Source: Canna indica (taxonomy: Eukaryota > Streptophyta > Magnoliopsida > Zingiberales > Cannaceae). Taken from it: DNA of 64,000 nucleotides. Below, piece after piece: positions 54,263 to 64,000 of this stretch. Location: positions 52,778,501 through 52,842,500 of the forward strand of contig CP136891.1 in NCBI GenBank assembly GCA_034359265.1. The letters run 5' to 3'. Every line of letters starts with the position of its first letter. Position 1 is the first letter of the stretch. Below the pieces are notes generated by a model. The model was not told where the DNA came from and searched no databases. It saw only the letters and a list, made by a program, of their open reading frames with translations. The position numbers were made by a program, and so were the translations under genes.

Positions 54263-55690
54263 GGGGCGTTTGGTTACCCGCAAGTGTAAATGCTGTAAAA
54301 TCTATTTGCATGCAAAAGCAAATGCCCGCAAATAAATTTTGCAGCCTACCGTTTGGTTGCCCGCAAGTAGAGTTGCAACTTCTATTTGCAAGCATTTGGT
54401 TGGCTGCAAATGGAAGTTGTAATTACACTTGCAACTTGCAACGTGCAACTTGCATCTTACGAAATTTTTCGGGTCGGGTCGGGCACGAATTTTCTCAAGT
54501 CGGGCTGAGCCGGGCCGGGATGGGATGGGCCGAGCATGCACGAATTTATCCGGGCCGGGTACAAACTTTTTCGGGCAGGGCCGGGCACGAACTTTTCGGG
54601 TCGAGTCGTGCACAAATCTTTTTAGGCCGGGCCGGACACGAATTTTTTTGAGTCGGCCCGAGCCGGACCGGGACAGGTTGGGCAGTGCACGAATTTTTTC
54701 GGGCAAGACTGGGCCGAACACAATTTTTTTTTCGGGCTGGGCACGAATTTTTTTTCTGGTCAGGCCGGGCCGGGCATGAATTTTTTTGAGCTGGGCCGGG
54801 AAACAATTTTTTTCAGGCCAGGTCGGGCAGGAATTTTTTCAGGTCGGGTCGGGCAGGGCTGGGTTGGGCACGAATTTTTTTGGGTCGGGCATGAATTTTT
54901 TCGGGTCGGGCCGGGGTACGAATTTTTTTTGGGCAGGGCCGGGCCGACAGTGAATTTTTTCGAGCCAGGCTGAGCACAAATTTTTTCGGGCTAGGCCAGG
55001 CACGAAATTTTTGAGTCGGGCTGGGCACGAAATTTTTCAGGCCAGGTTGGGCACGAATTTTTTCGGATCGAGCCGGGCTGGGACGGGCCGTGCAGTGCAC
55101 GAATTTTTTGGGTCGGGTCGGACACAAATTTTTTCGGGGCGGGACGGACACAAATTTTTTCGGGCCGGGCCGGGCACAAATTTTTTCGGGCCAGGCTGGA
55201 CACGAACTTTTTTGGGTCGGGTCGGGCATAAATTTTTTGGGTCGAGCCTGGGACAAATTTTTTCGGGCCAGGCTAAAAACTTAGTCCCGACACGATTTGT
55301 CTGACAAATTAATAATTTTTAATTTTTGTATAATACTGAAAATATATTAAAAAACTATCAAATGACATCAGATGTAAAATCTGACACTACCATCAGGTTC
55401 AACACGCAAAAACCTACAACTTTGATATTTATCTCGTCTTCATCCGACGACTCTACGTCGCCAAAATTAATTATTTTTCAATACTTAAATTATTGCATTT
55501 GCAGTCCGCAATCTTATATTGCGGGCTTTTTGGGCTGCAATTCCACTTGCGGCCCGCAAATGATATTTGAAATACAAGTTGCAACTAGTAAATGCTGCAA
55601 AATGATTTTGCAGCCAACCAAACAAATTTGTTATCTAAATACTGCAACTAGAGTTGCAGCATTTGTACTTGCAGGCAACCAAACGCCCCC
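54263..55690 (+). mobile_element. MITE with GC-rich minisatellite, full-length copy
   Basis: 1,428 bp. Ends GGGGCGTTTGGTTACCCGCA and, on the other strand, GGGGGCGTTTGGTTGCCTGC. Further inverted pairs (GTTTGGTTGCCCGCAAGTA, TTGCAACTTGTATTTCAAAT) lie inside both ends. TA-rich flanks prevent a firm TSD (TAT/ATA). The core 54460-55280 is a minisatellite. No coding capacity. Two further copies lie at 26600-27891 and 16240-16842. Confidence 0.8.
54460..55280 (+). repeat. GC-rich minisatellite, roughly 25-bp unit
   Basis: Around thirty degenerate units of GGGCCGGGCACGAATTTTTTC. It gives open frames in several phases on both strands (Arg/Pro/Lys- or Gly/Phe-rich) that are not genes. Confidence 0.92.
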
Positions 55691-56479
55691 TATATATAGG
55701 AAGCAAAATACACAGACAAAAGAGAGAGTCATATACACACATATATGCAGCACCTTATGAAGTGAACTTATTTAGTTGTAGCCGAGGACAAAAGCACATG
55801 CAAAGAATATTATTTGCCACTAAGGGAGACATCTTTGGTAATTGTTGTGGTCAATAAAAAATAAATTCATGTGCTGGACCTGGACAACGATTTATTCTTG
55901 CAGTTGCAATGAAAAAAATAAATTGAAAGTTGAGATCCAGATTTGAGAAATAGGAATTACATTGTGCTTCCTTTGACATTTTAGGACCTAAACTTGGGAT
56001 GATATTTTTGCAATGCCAATATAGGACTAATCACGTAAAAAGGTCCTTCCTCTTTGTGCAGAGAGGGCAAGTTAAAGGAATTGAGATGATAACATAGAAT
56101 TTTTCCTTCTATGTTAAAGCAATGCCAATATTTTTCCTTCTCTTTGAATATTCTACGACATATAACAGAATTTAAATGTGCAGTAATATATAGTTGAGTT
56201 AACATAGAATTGAGATGTGCAGTAATATTCTACAGCTGATAACATGGAATTGAGATATGCAGTTATATAATTTAGTTATCGATATGTTTCAACTTCAAAT
56301 TTCAAATTGGTATCAACAGCTTTTGATATTTAGTTATTTTGATGTTCAATTATTATTATGGTATTGGTGTTCAGTTACTTGGATTTGCAGTCATTTTGAT
56401 GTTGCTTTAATAGTTTCAACTCAGCTTTTATAATCAACATTGTGACTCTGCTTTATAAATATGAGTTGCATTTGTTACA
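55691..56479. other. Intergenic stretch without recognised features
   Basis: No gene or terminal repeat seen. 56050-56280 has short direct repeats (TAACATAGAATTGAGATG, TTTTTCCTTCT, GCAGTAATAT). Confidence 0.35.
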
Positions 56480-56484
56480 GAAAA

Positions 56485-57283
56485 TGTGTGCGCAAAATAA
56501 AGAGAATCGTGGGAAGCAAGTACTCCCTCATTATACGGGCTCAAAAAGCTATGTTGTGATTCGAGCGGAGCATGTATAACTAAGCATATTTATTACTACA
56601 TTTTAAATTATTTTATTTAAAGGAAATAATTAAAATGATGATTAATACTTGTACTTGTACGAACTGAAATGGATCCAGAGCATTGAGAACCCTCAAGTTG
56701 GGAAATATTTTGTATTGCTCACACAAAGAGCGATGTTAATTTGAATTCCACTACTGCACAATAGATTGTGGTAATAACTAATGTTATTTTTTATATTTAT
56801 TTAGTTTTATGGGATAAGCACATATTATATAATAAAATTGAACTTTTTTGCAGGATAAGTTCAAGGCTCTAACTCAATAGTCGGATTCTTCTACACCTAC
56901 TACTGAAGATGAAATCTACCGCCAGGTTGTCGGACGCGAGAGGCATGATCGTACTCGTGGCTATGGCTTAGGTCCAACTCCGGCCAACCACTGTCTTTGG
57001 GACTACTCCTGGACGCATTGAGCTTGCCTCCTAACTTCGAATTGCTAACACTCAGAACGTTGACCTAAAAACAAAGATAGATGAATTTGAGAAGAAAATG
57101 GATGATGATAGGAGAAAGATGGAGGAGAGGATGATGGAAGAAAGAATGAAGTTGGAGGAGAAGATGGAAATGAAAAGGAAGAAAACCAAAGAAAAGATGG
57201 AGGAGGGTCAAAAGAAGATGGATATACTACTTGCTTTTATGGAGAAAATAAATAAGAGATGGCACAATTCACGTGAAAAATGA
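56485..57283 (+). pseudogene. CACTA accessory gene (transposase_24-like), degenerate
   Basis: Pieces in order: MCAQNKENRGKQVLPHYTGS with KSYVV (56485-56575), then DKFKALTQ*SDSSTPTTEDE with IYRQVVGRERHDRTRGYGLG (56853-56978), and a Lys/Glu coiled coil MEERMMEERMKLEEKMEMKR (57098-57283, ending HNSREK and a stop). The N-K-x-N-R and Q-V-x-G-x-x-R-G-x-G-x-G patterns are those of the plant Ptta/En/Spm family. TAG after ALTQ and a frameshift near 57015 disable it. Confidence 0.7.
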
Positions 57284-57579
57284 CTTATTATATAGTTTGT
57301 AGTAACTAAAGTTTCAATGTATTGAGATTTTGATTTGAATTTCAATGTATACTCTTTGCAAATACTCTTTTATAGTTTGTAGAATTTATTCTATGGAATG
57401 AGATTTTTGGTTGAAGTGTAATTAACTGTATTGGTTTTTGAATTAGAAAATTATAGCTGTATTGGTTTTTTAAAATAGTTATTATATTTCAGTAATTAGT
57501 AGTGAATTTGAAATAGTTGTATTGGTTTTTAAAATTAGTAATTATATCACAGTAATTTGGTTACAAGAAAATAAATCAA

Positions 57580-58030
57580 TTTCCCGAGGGTCTCGGCCCC
57601 CAAGAAAGATCCTCCCGGCATAAATCAATTTCCTGGGGGTCATGGCCCCAGAAAAATAATATGTTTCCTGGGGTCCCGGCCCCCGAGAAAACTCCTCTTT
57701 CCTCGGGCCTCGACCCCTGGAAAAATTACTCTTTACTGAGGCCTCGATCCACGAGAAAATTGGGGGGTCGAAATCCCCAAGGAAAGCAATTATTCCTCGG
57801 GGGGCCCGACCCCCGGAAAAGCTACTATTCCTTGGGGGTCTCGGCCCCCGGGAAAACTACTCCTTACGGGGTCTCGGCCCTCGGGAAAACGCTTAATTAT
57901 TCCCTGGGGGTCAAAATCCCTAGGAAAGCTACTATTTTCCCATGGGGGCCGACCCCCGGTAAAGCTATTATTCCCTGGGTCTCGGCCCTCGAGAAAACTA
58001 CTATTTCTGAGGACCGCGAGTGTTGGTACA
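57580..58030. repeat. Minisatellite in CACTA 3' arm, roughly 35-bp unit
   Basis: Repeats of TTCCTGGGGGTCTCGGCCCC followed by CGGGAAAACTACTA; about twelve degenerate copies, each a small GGGGGTC/GGCCCC palindrome. The Gly/Pro-rich open frames here are artefacts. Confidence 0.9.
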
Positions 58031-58205
58031 TGTATTTTTTTTTCGAGGGTCACTAGTTGACCTTCGAATATTGATTTACCCACGAGATTTTTTGTGGGGG
58101 CATTTGGGGGTCGGGTGGCCCTCACTAAAAGGATTTAGTGGGGGCCAAGAAGACTTTTAGTGGGGGTCTTGGCCCTCGGGAAATATCATATTTCTTGTAG
58201 TGTTA

Positions 58206-59799
58206 GTATGGGTGCTGAAATTAGAGATCCTTGCAATGCCTACTTAGTATCTTGAATGATTTATTGGTTCTCATTATGAAGTTTAAGTCTCTTTGGTGCA
58301 GTTTGGTTAGGGCATCCCTAGGGATCCTACGAGGGCGGTTGATAGAGTCCTACAGGAGGGATCTGTAGGGGTTGGTTAAAGGTGAATAATCCTATGTTCC
58401 TAGTGTGTGGTTCCATACAAGAAATTGTATTTGTTAAATGTGTCTCATAAATATGAGGTTTTCATGACTTAAGTTCCTAGGGAAGAGACCATAAGTTGGG
58501 ATTTTCATATTATATGTGTTAGCATCTATGTTTGGATCAAGCGGATTTAACTGGCCAAGTACCGCTAAGTTATCTTATCATACAATGGTACAAAATGGGT
58601 ATGTTTGTAGCTACCTCCTGCATAGTTAGTACTTCTATCTTTGAATTGTGTGTTGAAATTTCTTGAAGTAGAGGTGGTAAGATTATGTTTCACATGTATG
58701 GCAGGTGCATGATTTATGCATGAGGCACCACAGCTTACATACATTTCTTGTGGAATAATCTATGCTCGGTGGACTTACCTAGGACAGGTTTAGGGTTGGT
58801 AATTTTGGTAGAGTACTCTGATGGGAGTTTAGGGTCCTAGAGAGGGCCTGGATGGGGCATTTATGAACGCACTCGAGGAGTTCGACTTAATACTTTAACT
58901 ATACTAACATCTCTACTTATGAATTTGATTTTATATGTCCATGGTATGGTAGACCTTAGCTATGAGGTAGTTGAGCAGTTGGGTAACTGGTCACTGACAA
59001 GTCGGACTAGAGTGGGGCTTAGCACCGCCAAGGAATCAAAGTTAAGATGTTTGAATTAATTATGTAAGCCATCTTTGTAAGACTGTGATTGGTGACCACG
59101 AGGCTGGATAGCGTAGTTTGGAACTTTAAGGATTGTCTACCCTTAGGGCAGTCCCAACTGCGAGGATGAGGTGAATCAGAAGTAATTGGGACTTGTGATG
59201 TCCTCATAAATTTTTTCTGCCAACTTTGGGGTGAACGTGTGCTTGGTGCAAAGCAACCCTATGATGGCATGGGTCGAAACTTTGGAACCCTAATGGTGGG
59301 GTTATAAAGCTGTAGATGAGTTTTGGTTGTAGTGAATGAATTTCCTAGAGATAAGGAATGTTGGTATGATATTTGGTTTTCAAATTCGAGCATCTACATA
59401 AGTTATGCAGGGGAAACTAGATGTGGTTGGTTTGGTCGAGTTAGGGGCCAAAAATCATACACCTTGATGGTTATGGAGGAAAAAGGGCTTATAAGTATTC
59501 TAGATACGTAGAAGTGTTTTGTTATGTAATTTTGACAGAGCTCGGAGACCGAGGTGTCATCCGATTAGTGCGAACTGTTAGGGTTAGTGCGTGGAGGGCA
59601 TGTACAAATTCGATACCAAATTTCTGTGAGTTCGGACTGGAGATGAGTTAGTTGGGCAGTTGGCTAATGAGCTAATCAAAATTGTCCATCTTTGCACATA
59701 GCAGATTTTTATAATTGGTTGCGGATTTGGTGCACCTGGCTGTGAATAAGAAGTTTGGTGAGCAAACTCGCCGGATGTTTGGGCGACATAGAGATATTG
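58206..59799. other. No recognised gene; possibly degenerate Gypsy interior
   Basis: About 1.6 kb of moderate composition preceding Gypsy integrase. I could not find reverse transcriptase or protease motifs on either strand. TTA follows the CACTA end at 58203-58205 as a possible half of its TSD. Confidence 0.35.
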
Positions 59800-61215
59800 T
59801 CTATATTCAACTCGGGTGACTTGGCAGCGCATCCTCGTGTTCAGTCTACTCTGATTGACATACTCCGTTCGGCCCAGGGGAGGATGCTTTCTGTGCGCCT
59901 ACCAGGAATTTAGCCGAGAGAGACGTCACTGATGGTGGATTCAGGATTGACTCCGAGGGTGTTTTGAAGTTTTGAGACAAGGTAGTGGTGTCGGATGTGG
60001 CATGGGTTTGTAGGGAGGTACTTGAGATGGCTCACAAGTTCCACTTATACGATGCATCCGGGAGCCATGAAAATGTACCGTGACCTGAGACAATACTACT
60101 GGTAGAAAGGGATGAAGAAAGAGGTGGCAGAGTTTGTGTCTAAGTGTTTGGTCTGCCAACAGGTGAAGGCCGAACACTTGAAGCCGTCAGGACTACCAAG
60201 GTTTGGGAAGGGTAATGGCTTTATCTGGGTCATGGTTGATCATCTGACCAAGACGACACATTTCATACCATTCAAGATGACCTTTTCAGCCAAGCAATAT
60301 GCTAGATTGTTTATGCACCAGATTATGGCATATCACAGTGTCCCTGTTATGATCATCTCAGATCGGGGTACCTAGTTCACAGCTCAGTTTTGGTAGTTTT
60401 TCCAGGAGGCCCTAGGTACTAAGGTGCGGTTCAGCACCGTGTTTCACCCGCATACCGATGGTCAGTCGGAGCGGACTATTCAGACCTTGGAGGATATGTT
60501 GAGGGCTTGCGTGTTGGACCTGGATGACAGTTGGGAGAGACACTTACCCCTAATTGAGTTTGGACACAATAACAACTACCAGAGTAGTATTGGGATGGTT
60601 CCCTTTGAGGCACTTTATGGGCGGCGATGCAAATCGCCTGTGGGGTGGTTTGAGACAGGGGAGTCCCCCATGGTGGGATCCGACCCGGTGGAGAAGGTAA
60701 AGCTGGTCAAGGAAAGCTTGTTGGCAGCTCAGAGTCGCCAGAAGATGTATGCGGATGGAAATGCTAGAGAGGTACAGTTTGGTGAGGGGGACATGGTGTT
60801 TCTAAGGTTTCCCCTATGAAAGGGGTGGCGCGGTTCGGAAAGAAGGTAAAGGGGTGGTGCTGAGCCCTAGGTTCATTGGTACATTCCCTATTCTTAAGCG
60901 GAGGGGTGCCGTGGCATATGAGTTGGCCTTACCTCCTAGCATGGACAGAGTTCATCCGATTTTATATGTGTCTATGCTGAAGAGATATGTTCGAGATCAG
61001 TCCCTCGTGTTTGAGCCTACTGTAGTTGAGGTGGATACAACGGTCTCATAGGAGGAGAGACATGTAGAGGTGTTTGACCGTCAGATCAGGAAGTTGAGAC
61101 CCAAAGAAAATTCCTTAGTAAAGGTCAGGTGGGAGCACCATTCTGGGTAGGAGGCTACTTAGGAGGTGGAGCAGGACATGAGAGATCGTTACCCCTCCTT
61201 ATTCGATGATATGGT
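59800..61215 (+). pseudogene. Gypsy integrase and C-terminal (chromodomain-like) region, broken
   Basis: QSTLIDILRSAQG (59850) and FRIDSEGVLKF lead into the integrase zinc region, AMKMYRDLRQYYW and KGMKKEVAEFVSKCLVCQQV with KAEHLKPSG. The DDE core follows: WVMVDHLTKTTHFIPFK, VMIISDRGT (then TAG where family members have Gln), and [20 protein letters not shown] with its catalytic Glu. [18 protein letters not shown] and [20 protein letters not shown] come next, then a frameshift near 60818, after which LSPRFIGTFPILKRRGAVAY and HPILYVSMLKRYV can be read. It ends at about 61215, 60 bp before the LTR. Stops at about 60102, 60375, 60393 and elsewhere make it dead. Confidence 0.88.
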
Positions 61216-61258
61216 AAGTCTTTATGTTTTGCTAAAAATGCGAGGATGAATTTTCCTT

Positions 61259-61277
61259 AAGGGGGGGGGGGGGAGAT
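61259..61277 (+). other. Polypurine tract of the Gypsy element
   Basis: AAGGGGGGGGGGGGGGAGAT immediately before the LTR start TGTAATATCC. Confidence 0.8.
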
Positions 61278-62129
61278 TGTAATATCCGAGAATTTCTAAA
61301 TTTAAATTTTTGTTTGGTTCAGCGAGTCGGTTCGGGGACGAGCCGAGTCGAATCATGAGATCGCTACGATTAGAAGGTATGGTTGAGTATATCCTAAATT
61401 GCATGGCTTGATAAATGTATACTTTTATAGTTAATTTGAATGTTGGTCTCTTCTCAGGTTAGAATCGGGTTTGTGGGTTCAATTGAAACTCATATTGGAT
61501 GCGGGTAGAGTTAACTTAATAGGTTTAAGTGAGAGGGGCATTGTTGTAAAGAAAAGAAGAAGAAAAAACTATATAATCCCTCCCTAAGCCGCCACATGGC
61601 TCAAAGGAGCCGCACACACAGCAAGGGGAGGCGAGTAGAGAGAGAGGAAGAGGAGGCGACATCGGAGTTAGGAGTCATTGTTGGAATTCAGAGTCGCGCC
61701 TTCTCGTTTTTTTTTCTCTTCCATCTTGAAATGAGTGGCCCTACTTATCTATGGATTTGCAAATTCTGAGTTTGATATCTTTTATCGGTATATTTTTCTC
61801 TTCGTCGGGTTGAATCTTCATGTGATGTATTCTCTTTTGATGTTTTGGAGTTTCGTGAAATCTGGAATCCCCCCTTGATGAAATTGACCTCCGCCGCTTG
61901 GTGAAAAATGAAGTGCTTAGTGAATCTAGGTTTCCACGTGTGCCTATGAATTTCAAATCTCTCATGCACATCATGCACATAGTGAAATCATAATTCCCCA
62001 AGCGCATGTATATATAAAAAAGAATGGAGATGTCACGGGCGGCTAGAAATGCCACATGATTTTATAAAAGAAATTTGAGGATGTCACATGCGGTGGGGAA
62101 TGTTGTATGGTTTTAAAATTTCCTACTTG
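61278..62129 (+). repeat. Start of a Gypsy 3' LTR
   Basis: Opens TGTAATATCCGAGAATTTC and follows the layout of 38059-40241 (GAGTCGGTTCGGGGACGAGC, AGAAGGTATGGTTGAG, then a GAGGGGCATT and TATATAATCCCTCCC block). The downstream end (a GGGGCGTGACA-like terminus) was not found before 64000. It is truncated or decayed, and interrupted by a TRIM. Confidence 0.65.
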
Positions 62130-62134
62130 ATAGA

Positions 62135-62466
62135 TGTTAAAGTCTCACATTGGTTAAAAATATAGCCAAACTAGTATTTAAATAGTTTGGACAATCCTCT
62201 TCTCTTGAGCTAGCTTTTGAGGTGAGTTAGGCCCACTAATTTCTTAACATTGTATCAGAGCCAATTCTATGGTTGATGTTGTGTCACCCGCAGATGTCCA
62301 GTCTTGCAAAACTCCACGCTCCAAATGTCAAATCCTGAACGTGAGGGGGGTGTTAAAGTCCCACATTAATTAAAAATATGGCCAATGTAGCCTTTAAACA
62401 GTTTGGATAATAGTTTCCTCTTGAACTAGTTTTTGGGATGAGTTAAGCCCACTAATTTCTCAAACA
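62135..62466 (+). mobile_element. Complete TRIM (miniature LTR retrotransposon), TSD ATAGA
   Basis: 332 bp in all. LTRs 62135-62249 and 62351-62466 both open TGTTAAAGTC and close in CACTAATTTCT..AACA. The primer-binding site TGTATCAGAGCC follows the first LTR, with GTGAGGGGGG before the second as the polypurine tract. Target duplication ATAGA is perfect (62130-62134, 62467-62471). The 101-bp interior has no coding capacity, as in TRIMs, which depend on enzymes from other elements. Confidence 0.93.
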
Positions 62467-63000
62467 ATAGATACAAAATAGTCTAGGTTGACTTTCACGA
62501 AGACTTGTCTCATGCGGCTAGAATTTTTCAACAAGTTAGAGGAATAGTACTTCTTTCCTGTGGCTAAATGGGAGTGGACTAAACAAGGTTTAGGAAACCC
62601 AAAGTTATGATCCAAATCAGCCAACACAAATAAAAGTACATTTAGTTTATCACTGATTTGATGTTTTCTTGCATATAGAATACTTAAATGGTTGATATCC
62701 TTAGTTAAGACTTCATGTTTAAATAAAGCTTGCTATGAGGTGTAGAGTCATTGTTGATGATAAACAATGGTTGATATCCACATTGTTTACTGTTGTGGCA
62801 TATTGTGGTGTAGAGTCATTGTTGTGGCATATTGTGGTGTAGAGTCATTGTTGAGGATAAATTCATCCAGTATTGATTCATACACATTCTGATGATTGAT
62901 ATACATGATGAGAATATAGAATCTCCTTGTCGGTGGCATATTCACCTAGTGTCATTCTAAGCACACATGGTATTTACTCTCATAAGGGGTGGCAATTGGA
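62467..63000. repeat. Intergenic stretch with a short tandem repeat
   Basis: TTGTGGCATATTGTGGTGTA with GAGTCA recurs two to three times at 62738-62852 (unit about 27 bp), alternating with TGTTGATGATAAACAATGGT-type sequence. No gene recognised. Confidence 0.6.
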
Positions 63001-63007
63001 ACCAATT

Positions 63008-63055
63008 AACCGAACCGCAAAATCCAATTTTGGATAATGATTTTGCGGTTCGGTT
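63008..63055. repeat. Perfect 17-bp inverted repeat
   Basis: AACCGAACCGCAAAATC at 63008-63024 pairs with GATTTTGCGGTTCGGTT at 63039-63055 across a 14-base loop. More GGTTTCGGT / ACCGAAA motifs follow to 63210. This is probably the core of a decayed MITE. Confidence 0.85.
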
Positions 63056-63210
63056 TCGGTGTCGGTTAGTGAAACTCAAAATTCATTTTAAAACGGTTCA
63101 GTTTTAGTTACCGGGTCACAGATAACGGGTAGCCGAAATTGGTTATAAGTTTCGATTTCGATTACCAGTTATTCGTGGTTAATCGATACCCGAAACCATT
63201 AAAATATAGT

Positions 63211-63925
63211 ATTAGATTATAACCCGGAACCCTTTACCCATTACCCACTTATCCATTTACCCTTATGTATAAAAATCTAAAATCTATCTAACCCTAATTT
63301 TCTCAACCGACAGCCGACAGCCGACTCCCACTCCTATCACCACTCGATTCCCTGTATCTCTCCCCTCGGCCCTCGGCGTCGGCGGCCCTCTCCGACTCCC
63401 GACCATTCGATGGTCCTTGGCCCTCGGCGGCCCTCGCCGACTCCCATCACCTCGACGACGACGGCTTCCTAGCACACTCGACTAATAAAATGATGGCGGT
63501 GGCGTCTTTCTAGCACACTCGACTCACATCACCTCGACGGCTTCCCAGACACTCGACGACGACGTCGGCGCTTTCCATTCTAGCGGTTTACGGCATTACA
63601 GTGATGGTTGAATCACAGTCTCGGTGGTAACCTATCAATCTCTCGATCTCTCTCAGTTGTGGAGGTCAATTCTGTTCTCTGCTTGCACACATACTGCCCT
63701 CTATGTCCTCTCTAGTGCTCTTCGATGAAGGATTTCTCTTCCCTAAATTGATCGTTCTGTCTGTAGTCGCAGTAGTTAACAATTTTATACATTTGCAAGC
63801 AAGCTACCAACCTGCATGCATAGCCTCCCTCTCAGTTCAGCTTTCCACACTATCGTTTTCCTTAGCCTCCCCTCAATTCATCTTGCTTCTCCCCCTAATT
63901 TCCATTGGATCACCTATGGGTTTTG
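63211..63925. other. CT-rich sequence, no supported gene
   Basis: Pyrimidine-rich, with repeated CTCGACTCCCATCACCTCGACGA-like blocks at 63310-63560. Open frames here (for example 63703-63948) have no recognisable domain and run into the TRIM LTR. Confidence 0.35.
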
Positions 63926-64000
63926 TGTTAAAGTCCCACATTGGTTAAAATATGGTCAAGATAGCCTTTAAATAGTTTGGACAATCCTCTCCTCATGAGC
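63926..64000 (+). repeat. Second TRIM LTR, cut by the window edge
   Basis: TGTTAAAGTCCCACATTGGT onward, highly similar to 62135-62210. Whether it is a solo LTR or a full element lies outside the window. Confidence 0.85.

Larger units (their letters stand above)
56480..58202 (+). mobile_element. CACTA element, 3' half
   Basis: The right terminus at 58202 reads, on the other strand, CACTACAAGAAATATGATAT. Inward lie a minisatellite and a broken En/Spm-type gene. No left terminus of the same type was found, so the element is truncated or its left end has decayed. Confidence 0.72.

Noticed and set aside
54460..55280. Regular repeats that could suggest a CRISPR array
   Set aside because: Units are adjoining and degenerate without unique spacers, in a plant genome, inside a MITE.
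54302..55304. Several long open frames on both strands, up to 147 codons
   Set aside because: They read through the GC-rich minisatellite in several phases. The protein is simply the repeat (Arg/Pro/Lys or Gly/Phe) and has no start context or domain.
57661..58056. 131-codon Gly/Pro-rich frame
   Set aside because: Reads the 35-bp minisatellite of a CACTA arm.

Overview
This is a nuclear window from a flowering plant. The evidence is a spliced RING-CH gene in plant form, long AT-rich introns, and a dense nest of plant transposable elements (Copia, Gypsy, CACTA, hAT, Harbinger, Mutator-like, a TRIM and a tRNA-derived SINE). I cannot name the species. Nothing looks bacterial, organellar or viral beyond LTR retrotransposons.

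Layout. 1-269 (-): two exons matching the C-terminal tail of a CYP65/PPIL2-type U-box cyclophilin; the rest of that gene is not recognisable here. 3.1-4.2 kb: a GC-rich, gene-like patch split by a complete but dead Copia element (4184-10018, -, TSD TCCTC) whose 3' LTR carries a Harbinger MITE (4336-5167); a sister MITE sits at 18293-19088. 10.7-13.2 kb: a telo-box-rich region with a 315-bp tandem repeat and a CACTA terminus. 13.2-16.8 kb: Copia gag remains, a solo LTR and a MITE fragment. 19574-26231 (-): the one well-supported intact gene, a six-exon RING-CH membrane protein of 306 residues, two of whose five introns begin with GC; its first intron holds a SINE and a 1.27-kb element with an 8-bp TSD. 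26.6-35.8 kb: MITE, a nested hAT, and Gypsy and Copia fragments.

35.8-51.6 kb is an old array of three units, each with the start of a TFIIB-like zinc-ribbon gene and about 1.2 kb of its upstream flank. A Gypsy element (38059-46523, itself carrying a 2.8-kb solo LTR, a foldback and a hAT), a Mutator-like MITE (46705-47250) and a CACTA derivative (47469-50281) have broken it up. That CACTA copy is unusual: both ends are the same ('right') arm in head-to-head orientation and it has no TSD.

51.6-58.2 kb: a CACTA element with TSD TAC and another CACTA inside it, a MITE filled with a GC-rich minisatellite, and a third CACTA 3' half. 59.8-62.1 kb: Gypsy integrase and the start of its 3' LTR. 62135-62466: a complete 332-bp TRIM with perfect TSD ATAGA; a second TRIM LTR begins at 63926 and runs off the window.

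I see no new multi-gene system. The observations most worth following are the double-right-ended CACTA, the TFIIB-like array, the two GC-AG introns and the minisatellite-bearing MITE families.
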